64,000 nucleotides of DNA from Hydractinia symbiolongicarpus (lineage: Eukaryota > Cnidaria > Hydrozoa > Anthoathecata > Hydractiniidae), in NCBI RefSeq assembly GCF_029227915.1, contig NC_079880.1, forward strand, positions 9,761,501 to 9,825,500. Direction: 5' to 3'. The stretch's first letter is position 1, and each line of letters opens with the position of its first letter. The translations under genes were made by a program, and so were the position numbers. This document shows, piece after piece, positions 1 to 12,122 of the stretch. The notes under the pieces are model-generated. The model had not been told where the DNA came from. It worked only from the letters and a program-made list of their open reading frames with translations, and did no database searches.

Positions 1-9
1 TTATTGCAG

Positions 10-612
10 CCAGCGTTATATATATTGTAAAGGTAAGTTCGGCAACAAACTTTTGCTTTGGTAATTATTGGCTACTAGTAATTGATACTTTTTACGTAGT
101 CTATTTCCTGTGTTTCACATCCTATAAGCATTCTTATAGTTCACATGTCTTTTCAGGTGAAAGGCATCAATAAAAACCACAAAGATGCTTTTCCTCCTCC
201 AAATACTTTCACAGTAAGTTGTGTTTTTTTATTTTTTCTAATAACTGTTATTTAGAGTTCACTTGAAAAAAAAAGGGCACAGATCTCAACTTCTTTTTAA
301 TAACTTTTTTTTTTTACCCCCCAAGAAATTTATTAATTGAGCACATTGCTAATGTAGTTTTTCCTGCGTAACAATGTGGCCAACATGTTTACATTCTACT
401 TGAGAGAAATTATTTGTGATCCCTGTTGATGAGCAAACATTGCTTTGATTTGCAATAGACAATTAGGCTCACTTTCTACTAACGCAATCATGCATTTGGG
501 GTATCCAGATTGCTTTTATACTAGCTAGGTTGTTGTTTAGGCAAATGCTTTGTTTTTTGTGCTTACTTAGAATGAAAACCAGCTCCATACTGTCGATCCA
601 AATACTCCTTAA
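10..612 (+). CDS. 3' end of an unrecognised gene (last three exons)
   Basis: Three exons can be read at 10-32, 157-213 and 571-612. Each follows an AG (TTATTGCAG, CTTTTCAG, GTGCTTACTTAG), and the first two end at GTAAG donors. Phases agree: the first ends at a codon boundary, the second is 19 codons, the third starts in phase 0 and ends in TAA. The joined C-terminus is about 40 residues, polar, with the proline-rich stretch DAFPPPNTFT and the end LHTVDPNTP. An AATAAA lies about 105 bases past the stop. I do not recognise the protein. The upstream part lies outside the window, so the function cannot be stated. The exons are too short for ORF callers; the evidence is splice signals plus frame continuity. 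Confidence 0.5.
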
Positions 613-717
613 GATTATCCAAGTCAGCATGATAATATAGATTGCATGTCCACAATATCAGTGTAACATCGTTTATTTTTTTTGAGATGTTTTGTTTGTG
701 TTGTTTGTCGCATTAAT

Positions 718-723
718 AATAAA
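718..723 (+). promoter_or_regulatory. Candidate polyadenylation signal of the left-edge gene
   Basis: AATAAA about 105 bases downstream of the TAA at 610-612, at a distance suitable for ending that transcript. In such AT-rich DNA this hexamer is common, so support is only positional. Confidence 0.35.
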
Positions 724-1272
724 AATTCAAATTTGGTTTGGGTTATAAAGATAAGTACATCTACAAGAAGAAACATCTCTTTTAACAAGAATAGTTAAGA
801 ATTTGCAATCCTCGCGAGCACAATGAAATCTCTATAATAGCTTCAAATTTTTATATCACAGTCAAATCTACGTTACACGATTATTGTAGTTTTCTTTTCT
901 TGAAATATTATATATTCAATTTTATTTTGAAAGCGTGTTTTTTTATTATTACAAATAATTTTTTTGTGTGTTTACTTAAGTTCGTACACGAACTTGCTAA
1001 CACACGAACTAATTATTTTTCAAATCCTGTTTACTTGCTTAAAAGCGAGTTGATTTATAATATATTTGGGTATGTCTTGTCTAGAGATACTATATATTTA
1101 CAAGATTTACTTTCTTTTAAGAAAATTTAGATTTCTTATTAAATATTATTAGATTACTGATACCGAAAGAAGCAATTGCATACCTCACTTTATGTAAATA
1201 GTGCAGTCATTACCTAACATGGAATCAGACCCACCTACCTTTTTCCATTATTAATACTAATTTTTCTGATTA

Positions 1273-3042
1273 TTACGGAGTTTCATACCGCACGGGTCTG
1301 GGCGCTAGCGAAGCGCTTTGTAGGAACAAATTTTTGGCTTGTTTTTATTTGTCTCGATAGCCCAGATAATTTTCAGGTTCAGTTTTTCACAACTATTCTG
1401 GTTAGTGCTGCGAAAAGAGGCAGAAATGCAAAATCCTGCCTGATGGTTCTTCAACTAATTTTTTACTTTAACTGACGTTTTGCTTTTTAATAACACGTTT
1501 AAATGGTGTTGCTAACCCTCTTTGTGGTATATTGACATGGGTAAGATGTTGGAATCGAAGAAAACTTAAATTACTGACTTTTTAGAGAGGCAAGAAAAGA
1601 CATGTTGTTGATGTTGGTTTTAGGGGTTAGCTTACCGAAGTTGCAAACTACATATACATTTTGTGTTGTGAGGAATAAAGTAATGGTTAAAAAGAAACAC
1701 TATTCTATCATTATCAATGCACTTTGGCAAGAAGAAATAAAAATTACAGCCAGCTAGAAAGACTTGAAGGAAGTTTTTTTACAGTAAGCTATAGCTAGCT
1801 AGCTATATATGGATCTGCAAGTTTGACATGGATTAACGTGGAAGAACATTTAATAAAGGATTTATTTGCAAAGTATAGCTAACTAGTTATATAAAAAAGA
1901 GCACAGAAATTGACTGAAAATAAAATACACACATCAATGATATAATGACTGGGTTTGACTTTTCGTTAGAAATTATTGTATATAAATATTACATAACTAG
2001 CTAGGAAGGGTTGTATATAATAGCATGTTACACTGTATTACTGTGTTCTTAATTTTGGTAAAATGCAAGAATAAATTTTACAATTTTGTGATAGCTATAG
2101 TAATTTTGGTACATTGACATAAGAAAAATTTGGCAACCGAAAATATTTGACGAAAACAAAGTCACTAAATTTGTTTAAAAAGTTATTTTCCATTAAATTT
2201 GTTTATTTTAACCACAGTATGTTATTTTATATTTCGCAGCGGTCGAAACTTTGTACTTTATAGATTAAAATTATTCCAATGCAAAATTGAGACGTAGCAA
2301 TTTTTAAGGTTAAGTTGGTGTTTGAACTGCACTGTTAAGTTGAGTAATATTAGAAATGAGTTTTTATGATCCTATTTTTAGCATCTGGGCACTTGCCTAC
2401 CTATATATCTGATTACTGTATGAATAAGGCAACGATATATATGAGTGACCAAGTGTGACCCCTAGCTAACAAAAACTACAACCAGACAGATACAGCCAGC
2501 TTTTTGACAATTTTTAATTTGGTTTATAAAAAATGTAGGTAGCTTCGCCCTGGTTAGTTAAATAAAGTTTCGTAGCAAACACAAAATAAGAAATTTTGGA
2601 ATTGTTTTTTATAGTATAGCTAGCTAGGTATCTTTTTAATGGGCATGAAACTATTAGTTTAGAAAAAAAAATATTGAAAAAAAAACATTCCCTCTTTGAT
2701 CAGCACTGTGATATTTTTTAAAACTTGTGATGTAACTAACTACCAAAATAAGGTTTCTTTCTCTTTTGACTGCCAACATTTCATGATGAGTGTACCCCAC
2801 AACTTGAAGCAATTAAATTAATAACCAAGTTTAGGTCTTGAACTTTATCCTTCCTTTAAATAATTGTAAAATCAATATATTGCACCAGTTTAAAAAGTAG
2901 AAATACAAAGGACAAAGTGAATAATTCTCTTCGCAGTGCATGTTTTTCTTAGCAAATGCCTTACGCTCTGCGGGGGGTATAAATATTTGTCCCTACAAGC
3001 GCTTCGCTAGTGCCCAGACCTGCGCGGTATAAAACTCCGTAA
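1273..3042. mobile_element. Non-autonomous DNA transposon with about 65-bp terminal inverted repeats and TA target duplication
   Basis: The left end (TTACGGAGTTTCATACCGC, about 1273-1337) returns as a reverse complement at about 2979-3042. The arms differ at only a few positions and share the core GGTCTGGGC..CTAGCGAAGCGCTT. TA sits just outside both ends (1271-1272 and 3043-3044), as expected for the Tc1/mariner superfamily. The 1.77-kb interior has no open frame of note, so it cannot encode a transposase. The family is inferred from the TA duplication; the inverted repeats are seen directly. Confidence 0.75.
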
Positions 3043-3044
3043 TA

Positions 3045-4061
3045 GGGAAAATGTCAAATGTTTATGTGAAATTACGTCATTTTTGCATAAAAATACCAGC
3101 CTTATTTACATAATTCTTCTAAGCCCTTGATATTCTAAAAAACTTCAACATTTAATTTTAAAAAAAGTTTCAGATTCAATTGAAAAAAATATTCATGTTG
3201 CCATTACAGACAGTCGTTGGTCATAAGAAAAATACACCAGTCCCAAATTTTCTAGCATTCGCATTTCGTGCACTTTCCTATTTTGTAACTATTGTGAATC
3301 GACAGACAAACAGACAGAAAAAAACTGTCGATAAATCCACGGGTTCGCTCGTCCTTTCTGTAAGGTATTTCGTGTTTCCGTAGCACGACGTTTATCTTGC
3401 GGACAGAATAGGGCTATTATTATACAAAGATCAAGGAGTTTGAGAGTTTTTTTAGTGCACACACAGATAGTTATTACAGGATAAAATTTAAAGGGTTATT
3501 TGCTCTGCAAAGGAGCCTGAGTAAAGTTTCGTGCTACCATTATGAACACACAGGATACGGCTTTTGTTAAATAGACTAGCCAAAGGACCCGGCGTCCAAA
3601 CATCGAGTTAAGCCACAGATAACTGTGTGACCTTCCGTTTAACGACAGAATACCCGCTTAAGCGGAGGTTAATATCGTACAACACCTTCTGGGGCGACTG
3701 TTAGTAAAGGTATAGGGTGTGTCGCATGTGGAAGGGGGGGGGGGGGTTGCAGCGATAAAACCGTTTGGATGAAATGCATTTTTAGGAAACCTTTGGATAA
3801 AACCTTTGGAATGTAAAGAATGTATTATTTATCTGACTTTTTCTAGCATGGGAAGGGCTTTTAATGTTTCCTCAATATGTATCTGTCGAAATTGATTTAG
3901 CTGTGAAAAATTACTTATCAGCGTCCCCGAAAATGTCTAAATTCAGAAACTCAGAAACTATTATGATAGGTCAAACAAAATTTGGATCATTTCCTGAAAC
4001 TTGTCTAAACCAGTTTTGAAGTCCTTATTAGCTTTTGAACTTTTTACAGACAAAATCGAAT
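3045..4061. other. No gene seen; includes a G homopolymer and Helitron-like end fragment
   Basis: No convincing exon. At about 3300-3375 a diverged stretch resembles the 3' module of the Helitron-like family found elsewhere here (a CAGACAGA-type tract, then ATCCACGGG with the sequence inverted). A run of 14 or more G lies near 3727-3746. Confidence 0.4.
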
Positions 4062-4115
4062 TAAAATAAGAAAAGCGTTTTCTTCAATATAGAAGAAAAC
4101 GCTTTTCTTATTTTA
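4062..4115. repeat. Perfect 24-bp inverted repeat with 6-base loop
   Basis: Bases 4062-4085 are exactly the reverse complement of 4092-4115, separated by AATATA. The core is AAAAGCGTTTTCTTC. It may be a foldback element or the remnant of a palindromic transposon end; no gene adjoins it. Confidence 0.9.
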
Positions 4116-4164
4116 GATGGAAAAGCATATTCCACTAAGTCATTCAAAGTGCGAATCCGAAAAT

Positions 4165-4450
4165 TGTCATTAGCTACAATCTTGGTCAAAATATGTTTGG
4201 ACAAGACAGCTAATTTCGAATTCGCCACCACAAGTAATTCCGTAGGCTATTTCTATATTAGGTTCACACATTCGTGCTAATTGTTGTTGACGTCAGCATA
4301 GCCATTTACACAAATTTCGGAGCCTTCGTGGGCCCCCACGTGGATTATTTTGGTGTGTGCGCGTGCTAAGGAACGTGACTAGCTACTTTTCTGTCTGCCT
4401 GGCCTACGTGTGTGTAAAAGTAAAGACTTTGCTCGCAAGGCGGGATTCCC
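4165..4450 (+). repeat. Interspersed repeat, copy 1 (partner at 42150-42480)
   Basis: The stretch containing GCTACAATCTTGGTCAAAAT, then CCACAAGTAATTCCGTAGG, then GTGCTAATTGTTG, recurs in the same orientation and order near 42.15-42.48 kb with moderate divergence and one insertion. No coding potential is visible. The superfamily is unknown. Confidence 0.7.
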
Positions 4451-5032
4451 TAAAAGAAGGATAAAAGAATTAGTGCCAGGAACATGCAATGAAAGTACAC
4501 GCAAAAAATACCATTCGTTTTCATCTTTTCAGTTTCACGTTAGTTAACAATCTATCATTTCTGCTGTACTTCCTAGACCACTTTCCCTAAAAATACATCT
4601 GGGTGAATTTGATTGCGAACAGGAACTCTTATAATGGAATGATTTTGAGTATGTATAGGAAATTCACAGAGACCCTAAGTTGCTTCAGGTACAGATACAT
4701 ATCTAGCATTTAAGAATGTCGTTATGCTACGCCCTTATCGATTTCCATGTGTGCAGTATCATTGCAGATATATTTACACAATTACTTAACACTTTTAATT
4801 GACATACAAGGTTTCAATTTAATAAGTGTGATATATTCCTTAGGTGCGAAAGGGTTATAGGGCACAACCCAACTATTAGCAACACCCAAGTTAGAATTCT
4901 TACTGTTTTCCATTATCAGGACGATGGTACATGGGATACCCTTCTCTATTTTCTTCTTCATGCAAGAAAATTTATTATTTCAGTAAACACAAGGCCCATG
5001 GCAAATGCAAGATTTTATTATATTATACAATT

Positions 5033-5089
5033 CAGCATCCTGGTTTTGAACCGGAATCTATGCAACCAATACCACTGTATCACGGTACA
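5033..5089 (-). repeat. tRNA-derived SINE head (degenerate)
   Basis: On the - strand the sequence carries an A-box-like TACAGTGGTATTGGTTG and, about 25 bases on, a B-box-like GGTTCAAAACC, the spacing of a tRNA gene. The acceptor stem does not pair well, so this is a tRNA-derived SINE rather than a working tRNA. Confidence 0.45.
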
Positions 5090-5398
5090 ATTGATGCATG
5101 TTACGTGGTGATCCATAAGTCTTTCGTATGACTCTACTCGATCCTGGTTTGATTTTGACGAGAATTTACAAGCCAAGTTTGCCTGCTAAGTGAAAGGTAG
5201 AAAATTCGCGTCTTGTGCCAATGTAGTAAACTTGTAAAATAAGCGCCCTTGTGAACATAAAATGGGATGTATCATAGATCAGTGTTGCTGCATGATGTGT
5301 AAAAAATTTGGATTGAGGTTGATTACTTAAATAGAAAAAAATGTCTCTAGATTAATGTCTAAATGTCTCAATATTGACAACAAAAATGGCAGCAACTT

Positions 5399-5430
5399 AA
5401 GGTATAATACACAAGTGTGTATTATACCTT
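5399..5430. repeat. Perfect 15-bp palindrome (hairpin)
   Basis: AAGGTATAATACACA, two bases, then its exact reverse complement. It is a short strong hairpin in non-coding DNA. It could be the fused ends of a small inverted-repeat element. Confidence 0.85.
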
Positions 5431-6059
5431 CTACGGTCACTACCCTCACGCATTACCACACTTACAACAGAAAGTTGTCTGCATCTGCTGCTGCTCTGGC
5501 TGTTGTTCTTATTTTTGATGTTTACTGGTAAGTACATCTAAAACCTACTTATTTCATCCCATACAGCTCCGGAAATTCGGTAAAAATGTTGTTTTGAAGA
5601 TATATAGATATTTAGTTGTTCTTACGTAGTATTTAGAAGAATTTAGGATTTAGAAATCTATTTATTTTCTCTTACTTAAATTTTACTTTCAGGCTGCCAC
5701 AAAATTTTTGTTTGTTCGCCTCTCCTTTAAAGCGAGTTAACGCCAAATGGAAACTAAGCTTAAAACCGTAAACTGTGCAATACATCCGGGTGGAGCGCTT
5801 TGGTAGCAGACAGCATCATAGTGTTCTGGGTGTATTTTATTTTACAAAAAATAACTTTCCTGCAACTTTAGCTGAAATAAAACAGTTTACAACATGTTGT
5901 TACCCCGTCAAAGGATAACACAGCAATTTCAATTTGTGGAATAAGTTTTTATGACGGTAATAAAAAGTTGAGCTATCTCTATAGGAGAATAATATCTCTT
6001 TCAGCAAATTATTTGTACAGTCTCCAAAAATTCAGACACTACTTTACTCCTTCCTACAA

Positions 6060-6968
6060 TTATTCTCTGCGAAATCTCAATAATGCCACGATAGATTTTC
6101 GAAACGGTTTTAATCGAATCGCATACACGAATAGATTCATACAGCTGTTTAAAGCGATGAATAAAAACAATAAATCGCGAAGTACATGTCGCATTGTACA
6201 GTCCTCTACCTCGACCTTCATAAACTGCAAAAGACAGATCATAACAGAAGCAGGTAGATATGTTAATATAAACAAAAACAAAGCAGTTAATAACGCACGT
6301 GTGATTTTCTTCTCCGTGTGCACGCGTTGCAAATCAAATTTGTCGATTTCTGCGGATGAAGATATCAACTTCTTTCTCAGTGTTTTGCTTTGTGATTTCA
6401 AGAAATTTAATATTCGAACGTAAGTGATCACAAAAGTGATAAAGGCGACAAGGATACCAGAGTTAACATACACCATTAGGAAACGGAAGAGGGTGGTCGT
6501 AAGATATAAGAAGGGTACAGTTAAAGCAAAAACCCAAATGCCTACAGATATGAGGAAACATCTTCCCCAACTTAGGTACGCACGGTATTGTATGGGATAT
6601 GTGATTGCAATGTGTCTGTCCACTGTTAACGCGATCAGATTTAGAATACTTGCTGTCATCGATATAAAGAAAGAGCCTCGGAACACATACCAATAGGCAT
6701 TGTTAACTTCTTTTAAAGCTTCCAAAGCGTGAACATAAGCCGCGATTGGTACAGACACTGCACCGAGAACCAAATCACTCACTGATAAGTTCACCACAAA
6801 AAAATTAAAGGGCGTATGAAGTTTCTTTAACGGATCCAACGAAACTACACCGATGATCACCAAGTTGCCAATAATCCCCAAAAATGCAATTACACATGAC
6901 GTGCTAGAGGTAAACACGGACAGTTCGTAAGGAGCGGTTATATTCCCGTCGCAATTAAAAGTTAACAT
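6060..6968 (-). CDS. Class A (rhodopsin-family) G protein-coupled receptor, divergent
   Basis: An intronless seven-transmembrane receptor. The start is taken at the Met at 6968 (302 residues), because it is followed by an extracellular N-glycosylation site (NIT) and TM1. The frame is open 17 residues further upstream to 7019, but that part is a charged run (GRERERKN) unlike an N-terminus. Landmarks seen: GNLVI in TM1, NLSVSDLVLG with the sodium-site Asp in TM2, DRH in place of DRY followed by IAITYP, Trp and Pro in TM4 (SVGIWVFALTVPF), FILTYLP in TM6, NLFVY in place of NPxxY in TM7, then the amphipathic helix 8 RLKPFRKSI. The TM3 and second-loop cysteines that usually form a disulfide are missing, as are the TM5 Pro and the TM6 toggle Trp. 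The ligand cannot be inferred. The overall style resembles the expanded amine/melanocortin-like receptors of cnidarians. Single-exon structure is common in such expansions. Confidence 0.88.
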   Translation of the reverse strand: MLTFNCDGNITAPYELSVFTSSTSCVIAFLGIIGNLVIIGVVSLDPLKKLHTPFNFFVVNLSVSDLVLGAVSVPIAAYVHALEALKEVNNAYWYVFRGSFFISMTASILNLIALTVDRHIAITYPIQYRAYLSWGRCFLISVGIWVFALTVPFLYLTTTLFRFLMVYVNSGILVAFITFVITYVRILNFLKSQSKTLRKKLISSSAEIDKFDLQRVHTEKKITRALLTALFLFILTYLPASVMICLLQFMKVEVEDCTMRHVLRDLLFLFIALNSCMNLFVYAIRLKPFRKSIVALLRFRRE

Positions 6969-7019
6969 TTTTATATTTTTTCTCTCTCTCTCCCTTCCAA
7001 CGTTTATTCTGTTTATCAT

Positions 7020-7960
7020 TTGTCATTCTAACAATAAAAATTATAGATAGTACAAACCTGGTTTTTACTTATTTTACCTGCCTGGTAAATCGTGTTTTGC
7101 ACAATGCCCGGAGCTCACGATTTTTCTTAACTCGTTTTATCGAGTTTCTATGATGCAGCTGCACATAACGTTTATATGGGATGACAAGCGTGCTTTCGTA
7201 TGTGGTGTGTGTCGGCTAATAAGAAAACTCTCATAATTTTTTTCCACTTTAATAAGTTTTTGTTGTCATTTTTTACACTCCAATGTAAACAGAGTGTTGC
7301 TTACATTCACAAAATTCATTCACAACCTTATTTTAAATTAAATTTATAAAAACGTGAAGTGAAAAATAGGCCTTTGGTATCAGGATCATATATATAACTT
7401 GTGTAAGCAGGGTCTAAACCTGCTTTTTCTATTTTTATCGGCTACTGTTAAAGTAAAACTTATTAAAACCTATTTCTGAAAAATTGTTGACTAATTTTTT
7501 GCACAGAATTACTTTTCTGAGAAGCTAAAACGAAACAAAATCTCAAATTTCTTTGAATTGAACAACAGAAATCATCACAACTTTTCATTGTCGTCATAAT
7601 TTTTTTTTGTCTGTAGATCATTTTAATATAATTTTACAAACAGCGATTCCTTGGATGATTAAAAATACAGAGGCGTGGTAAATGTTAAATGCAAAGACAA
7701 GTCACATCACCTCTGTGAGAGAAGGATAATGTTGAATCCGAAACATCTTAGAGTTGGCATAGCAACTATTATAAAATAAGTTTTTAAGGAATATAAAGTT
7801 TGTTTACTTTACTGTGAAAACAAAACATCACTTGAAAAAATGTGTGCAAGTACCAATTTGCATGTTACAGTGCATACAATACATTAGTAACTATAAAATT
7901 AGATCATTTTGTTATTTTATTCGTCAATTAGTCAATATACTGCTTCACCGTTTTGTTCAT
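7020..7960. other. Intergenic, nothing recognised
   Basis: AT-rich sequence upstream of the GPCR on its own strand, so the receptor promoter presumably lies here. No TATA-like or other element can be singled out. Confidence 0.3.
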
Positions 7961-8077
<117 letters not shown>

Positions 8078-8219
8078 CTATTTCTTGAGTTCATGACATT
8101 ACATTTTTTTTTATTTCCTGTCACAGGACCAATTTTAATATCTGGAATTATATTCGGAAAAAACATACAACAAACAGAAACAATTCAATCCAATTTAAGA
8201 TATCGGTCAAATTTATGAT

Positions 8220-11200
8220 TTTGATATACCTGGACGAAAGGGCATCCAATTTTTTACATTTGGAAATTAAAAAGATTAATTTATTCGCCCTCGCTGTACT
8301 TAAAACTATGTTTTTCGCTGTAATACATTAAGCTTTTCTGTACTAAAATTAATCCTTTTTTGTCATCTAACTTCCAGAAAACGTCTACTTTCGCGTATAA
8401 AGTTGCCTAAGTATAAAGTCGTGCGAAATTAAAAAATCGTTCAAATAGCTTATATAATATAACGCGTAAAAAGTATCCAAGCACTTTGAATCAAGTGATT
8501 AAAGTCTCTCCATTTCTCAATGTAGAATAAAAACAAGTTGATGAGATCAACTTTGACGTAAGTATGGGCACCAGATGAAATATTTTTCGGCGCTTTATAC
8601 TAATTTTAGCGGATTAATTTTTGGAGTATAATTAAAAAAAACAATTTCGGACAAAAAAATGATTAAAAGAACAATCAAGCTAACTGATTTGAGCAAAAAT
8701 TACCGCGGGCTATAAATGCAAATCTTGTTATGCCTAGAAAATAAAGCTTCGCATACCTGTAAAGAGTCTTATCACAAACAGACTCCAGGTAAAAAAATAA
8801 TTTCTTCGGAATCAGAAATGACGTCACATATGCCTAAAATAGGTAATTTTCCCAATTTTGGAAAACATTTGAATTTCTCGATTATTACTGATGATACAGC
8901 TTCAATTCTTGATAGGCTTATCCACTGAAGAAAAACGAAATTTTTATTTCGTATAAAAAATGAATTTTAATGATGTAATAAAAATTGACGCCGTATTTGT
9001 ACGAAAGTCTTTTATTTTAATGATGAAGGTAAAAAGATCTGTCGCTCTAGAAGTATTGAGTTCATGTGAAATTAGGTATATGTTTACAATAAAGCGTTTA
9101 TCGATGTTTTAGAAATGAGACATAATGACATCATCAGAAATTACGTCATCTCGCTAGATCGATATTTCCGTGTAATCTGTGTGTTTTATCCCTCAGACCC
9201 AGCCACTAATACTGCATCTTACAACACTCACATATGCATGTCAGCAAATTTACAAAAAATTGAGCTGTCCAAAAAATAAGCCCCCAAAAAGTATAAGAAT
9301 ATTCTAAATAATCAATGTTTTTAGTAAGTAACAATAAAAGTTAGGAAAAGTCACAAAAAATCAGCAGGTCTATTACATGCTGTGCAAAAGTTTGCCAAGT
9401 AACAGAGGCTGCGGGTGTTTTATGACCACTCCCCCCTCCCCTGGGTGCTAATAGGGTTCATTGAAGCTCTAACGTGTTTGTGCATTCCAAATTGTCAAAA
9501 TAGAAGACTCGATAGAAATTGAAACAATCTCACCTGCTAGATTATTGAAGAGACGGGAATAAAAGAGTCGCACAACTATATTTCATGCTTTTTATTCTCA
9601 ATAACGTTCTTTTTGCTATGCTGCATGGCTTAGTATTTATATTTATCTATTAGACACCTACATGCCGAATTTTTTAGGTCCCAAAATTGTCTGACGTTGT
9701 CGCTTAGTTTTGTACACGGAATCATTCTGTACATTTTGACACGTGATTAACCCGATTTATTGACTTTCTTAGAAATAAGAAAAATTTTTGAATGAAATTA
9801 TACTCTGCGGGGGTTATTGCAGTTTTTTATGAATTATATGAATACTAGGCATAAAATACAGACCAGATGTGAAGGAAATACCAATCCGTCGAAATAACGT
9901 CCATTCTGATCCCAATAGTGATGGATCCCAATCACCATGTTGTTTTTCTTTACCTGGAACACCATATAATACACATGCGACAAGTTTATTGTCACAAACA
10001 TAAATATTTCTGGAAAAAACGGATCATTTTACCTTTATAGTTAAAATAAGGATCTTTTTACAAATATGACGTCATTTTCGATTACAATGACGTCATTAAA
10101 ATACATTTTTGTATAAAATCAGTTTATTTCTTTTCCATGAATGAGACAAGAATTAAGGCCATAACGTCATTACTAATTGAGAAATTCAATTTTATTTTGG
10201 GAAAATGGACTATTTCAAGCATGTGACGTTATTTCCGTCCCAAATGACGTCACCGAATTAAATTTGTTACCTGAGATCAGTTTGTATTAAGACTTTTTAC
10301 AAGTATGCTAAGTTTTATATCTAAGCATAAGGAGTTATAACCCCCTTCCTCCTCTCACGGTGCTATACTTGATAAAGAAGGTGTTAATAGAATTTAACCT
10401 GCTTTCAACCAGTTTAAAGGAAATAAGCACAATCTTTAAGAACTTTTTAAAACATTTATGGACGAATATGTGTTTAAGAAAATAGCACGTTTAATGAATG
10501 AGTAAAATGAATTAAAGATGAAGTAAAATGTAAAAATTAAAAAAAAGCTTGAGAAATTTTATACAGCTTTTGTATTTATTGTCATTTTAGGAAACTGCTA
10601 AAACAGGGGCAGTGGATCAGTAATGCTGAGTTTTTCTTTCTTTCATTCGTGAGAGCGCATCAAGTTTACAAGTAACTAAAGGCTGTTTATACGTACATAT
10701 TTTCATCCTCGAGGTGATTCAACTTGCGTTTCTTTAACTACACCCAGACAAAATAAGTGGCAATATGTGATTTCTTTAAGTGAAAAGTCAGTGTACCCCC
10801 GTGTACCCCCTCCCCCAATATTAGTGTTGATTTAGGCCGGGTTTTGTGCCCTGACATGTGGAAACAACACTGATACACGGGGGAAGGAACACTATTATGA
10901 GAGAATTGCCACTATATTTTGTTTGAGTTGTAGTTGAATTGTGTAAACGATACTTTACGCTTGTTCTAAAAAATATTACCAGGACATTAAAGGCAAGAAC
11001 TTGCACGTAATGAAAGAATGAAAAACTAAACGGTGATAAAAATCTAATATTAGTGTTAGCTGAAACCACGACATTGCGTCAGAAGGTACATAATGTCGCT
11101 TAGTGGAAAGCCACAGGGATAACGAAGAGACGCGTATTTTAAATAAATGATGTTTTAAAATTGGCAGTTTTTTTCAAGTCATAAACAGTTCTTTCCCGTA

Positions 11201-12122
11201 ATTACGATCGCCTGCGTGAACTTACTCCTGTTGCTGAAACATGAAAGAATCGTTTTTCCGGAATTTCTAGAGTTCGTTGTAAAATTCCCTAACTATCATT
11301 TTGCGACCATGAAAAGTTGTCCTTTGTAATATCTATTGAGGATATGAAACTTCCTTCTATGACGTCATTTGAAAAGAATTGACCTTTGACCTTGTTTTTG
11401 TCCGAGTCACTTGTCGACGGTAATTAAGTATAACTTTATATATTCGTATGTGTTTGTTACCAAAATATGATAAAGCCCTTGATTTTCTTTCGAAAATTTA
11501 AACACAGAAAGCACTCTACAAGCTTTAAACTTTTTTATTTTCCTTTTTAATAAAAAAATAAAAATTTATAAAAGTTTATTTGGTAAAACCTTGCAATATG
11601 TAGTATGGGGCGCGAAAAGCGTAATTATATTTTTCTTGTCGTCAGCACTTTTTCAAGAATAGACAAATCAATTTAAACTATTTATCGAAGATAATGCATG
11701 TAAGCGGAACAGGACTTATAAATATTCATGATGTCATTATCGATCTAGCGTTGGGGAATTGGTCAAATTATGACCCCAGATGCCCCTAGTTACTGAGTCC
11801 AAGTTGAAGTCACTTATTTTCACTCGCTTTCAAGTTGTTTCGCCCTAAAGATAAACAATGCACTGCGGCGGGTTCTTTATATTGACCAATGTATTGACGT
11901 GAGTCTAATGCATACGCCACGCCGTAACGTCCAGAAACTTAACAAATAAGGCATTATTGTTCCATCTTCAAAGCAAAATGAGGACATTCCACCTTGACTT
12001 CTAGTAGTAGAAATAGAAACACTGATAGACTACTACTGATAAAAGTTCGAAGAAAACTTTAAAAAAATAATTATTTTATATGCATTTTTGTTAACCGTTT
12101 GCATTTAGCAAGTAGGAAATAC
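8220..12122. other. 3.9 kb without a supported gene; old MITE-like sequence near 9.6-9.8 kb
   Basis: No convincing exon. Around 9650-9770 the order ATTAGAC..ATGCC.AATTTTT and then GACACGTGATTAA.CCGATTT matches the interior of the piggyBac-type MITE at 34.1-34.4 kb. A diverged relative of that element therefore lies here, though its termini are not clear. Confidence 0.4.
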
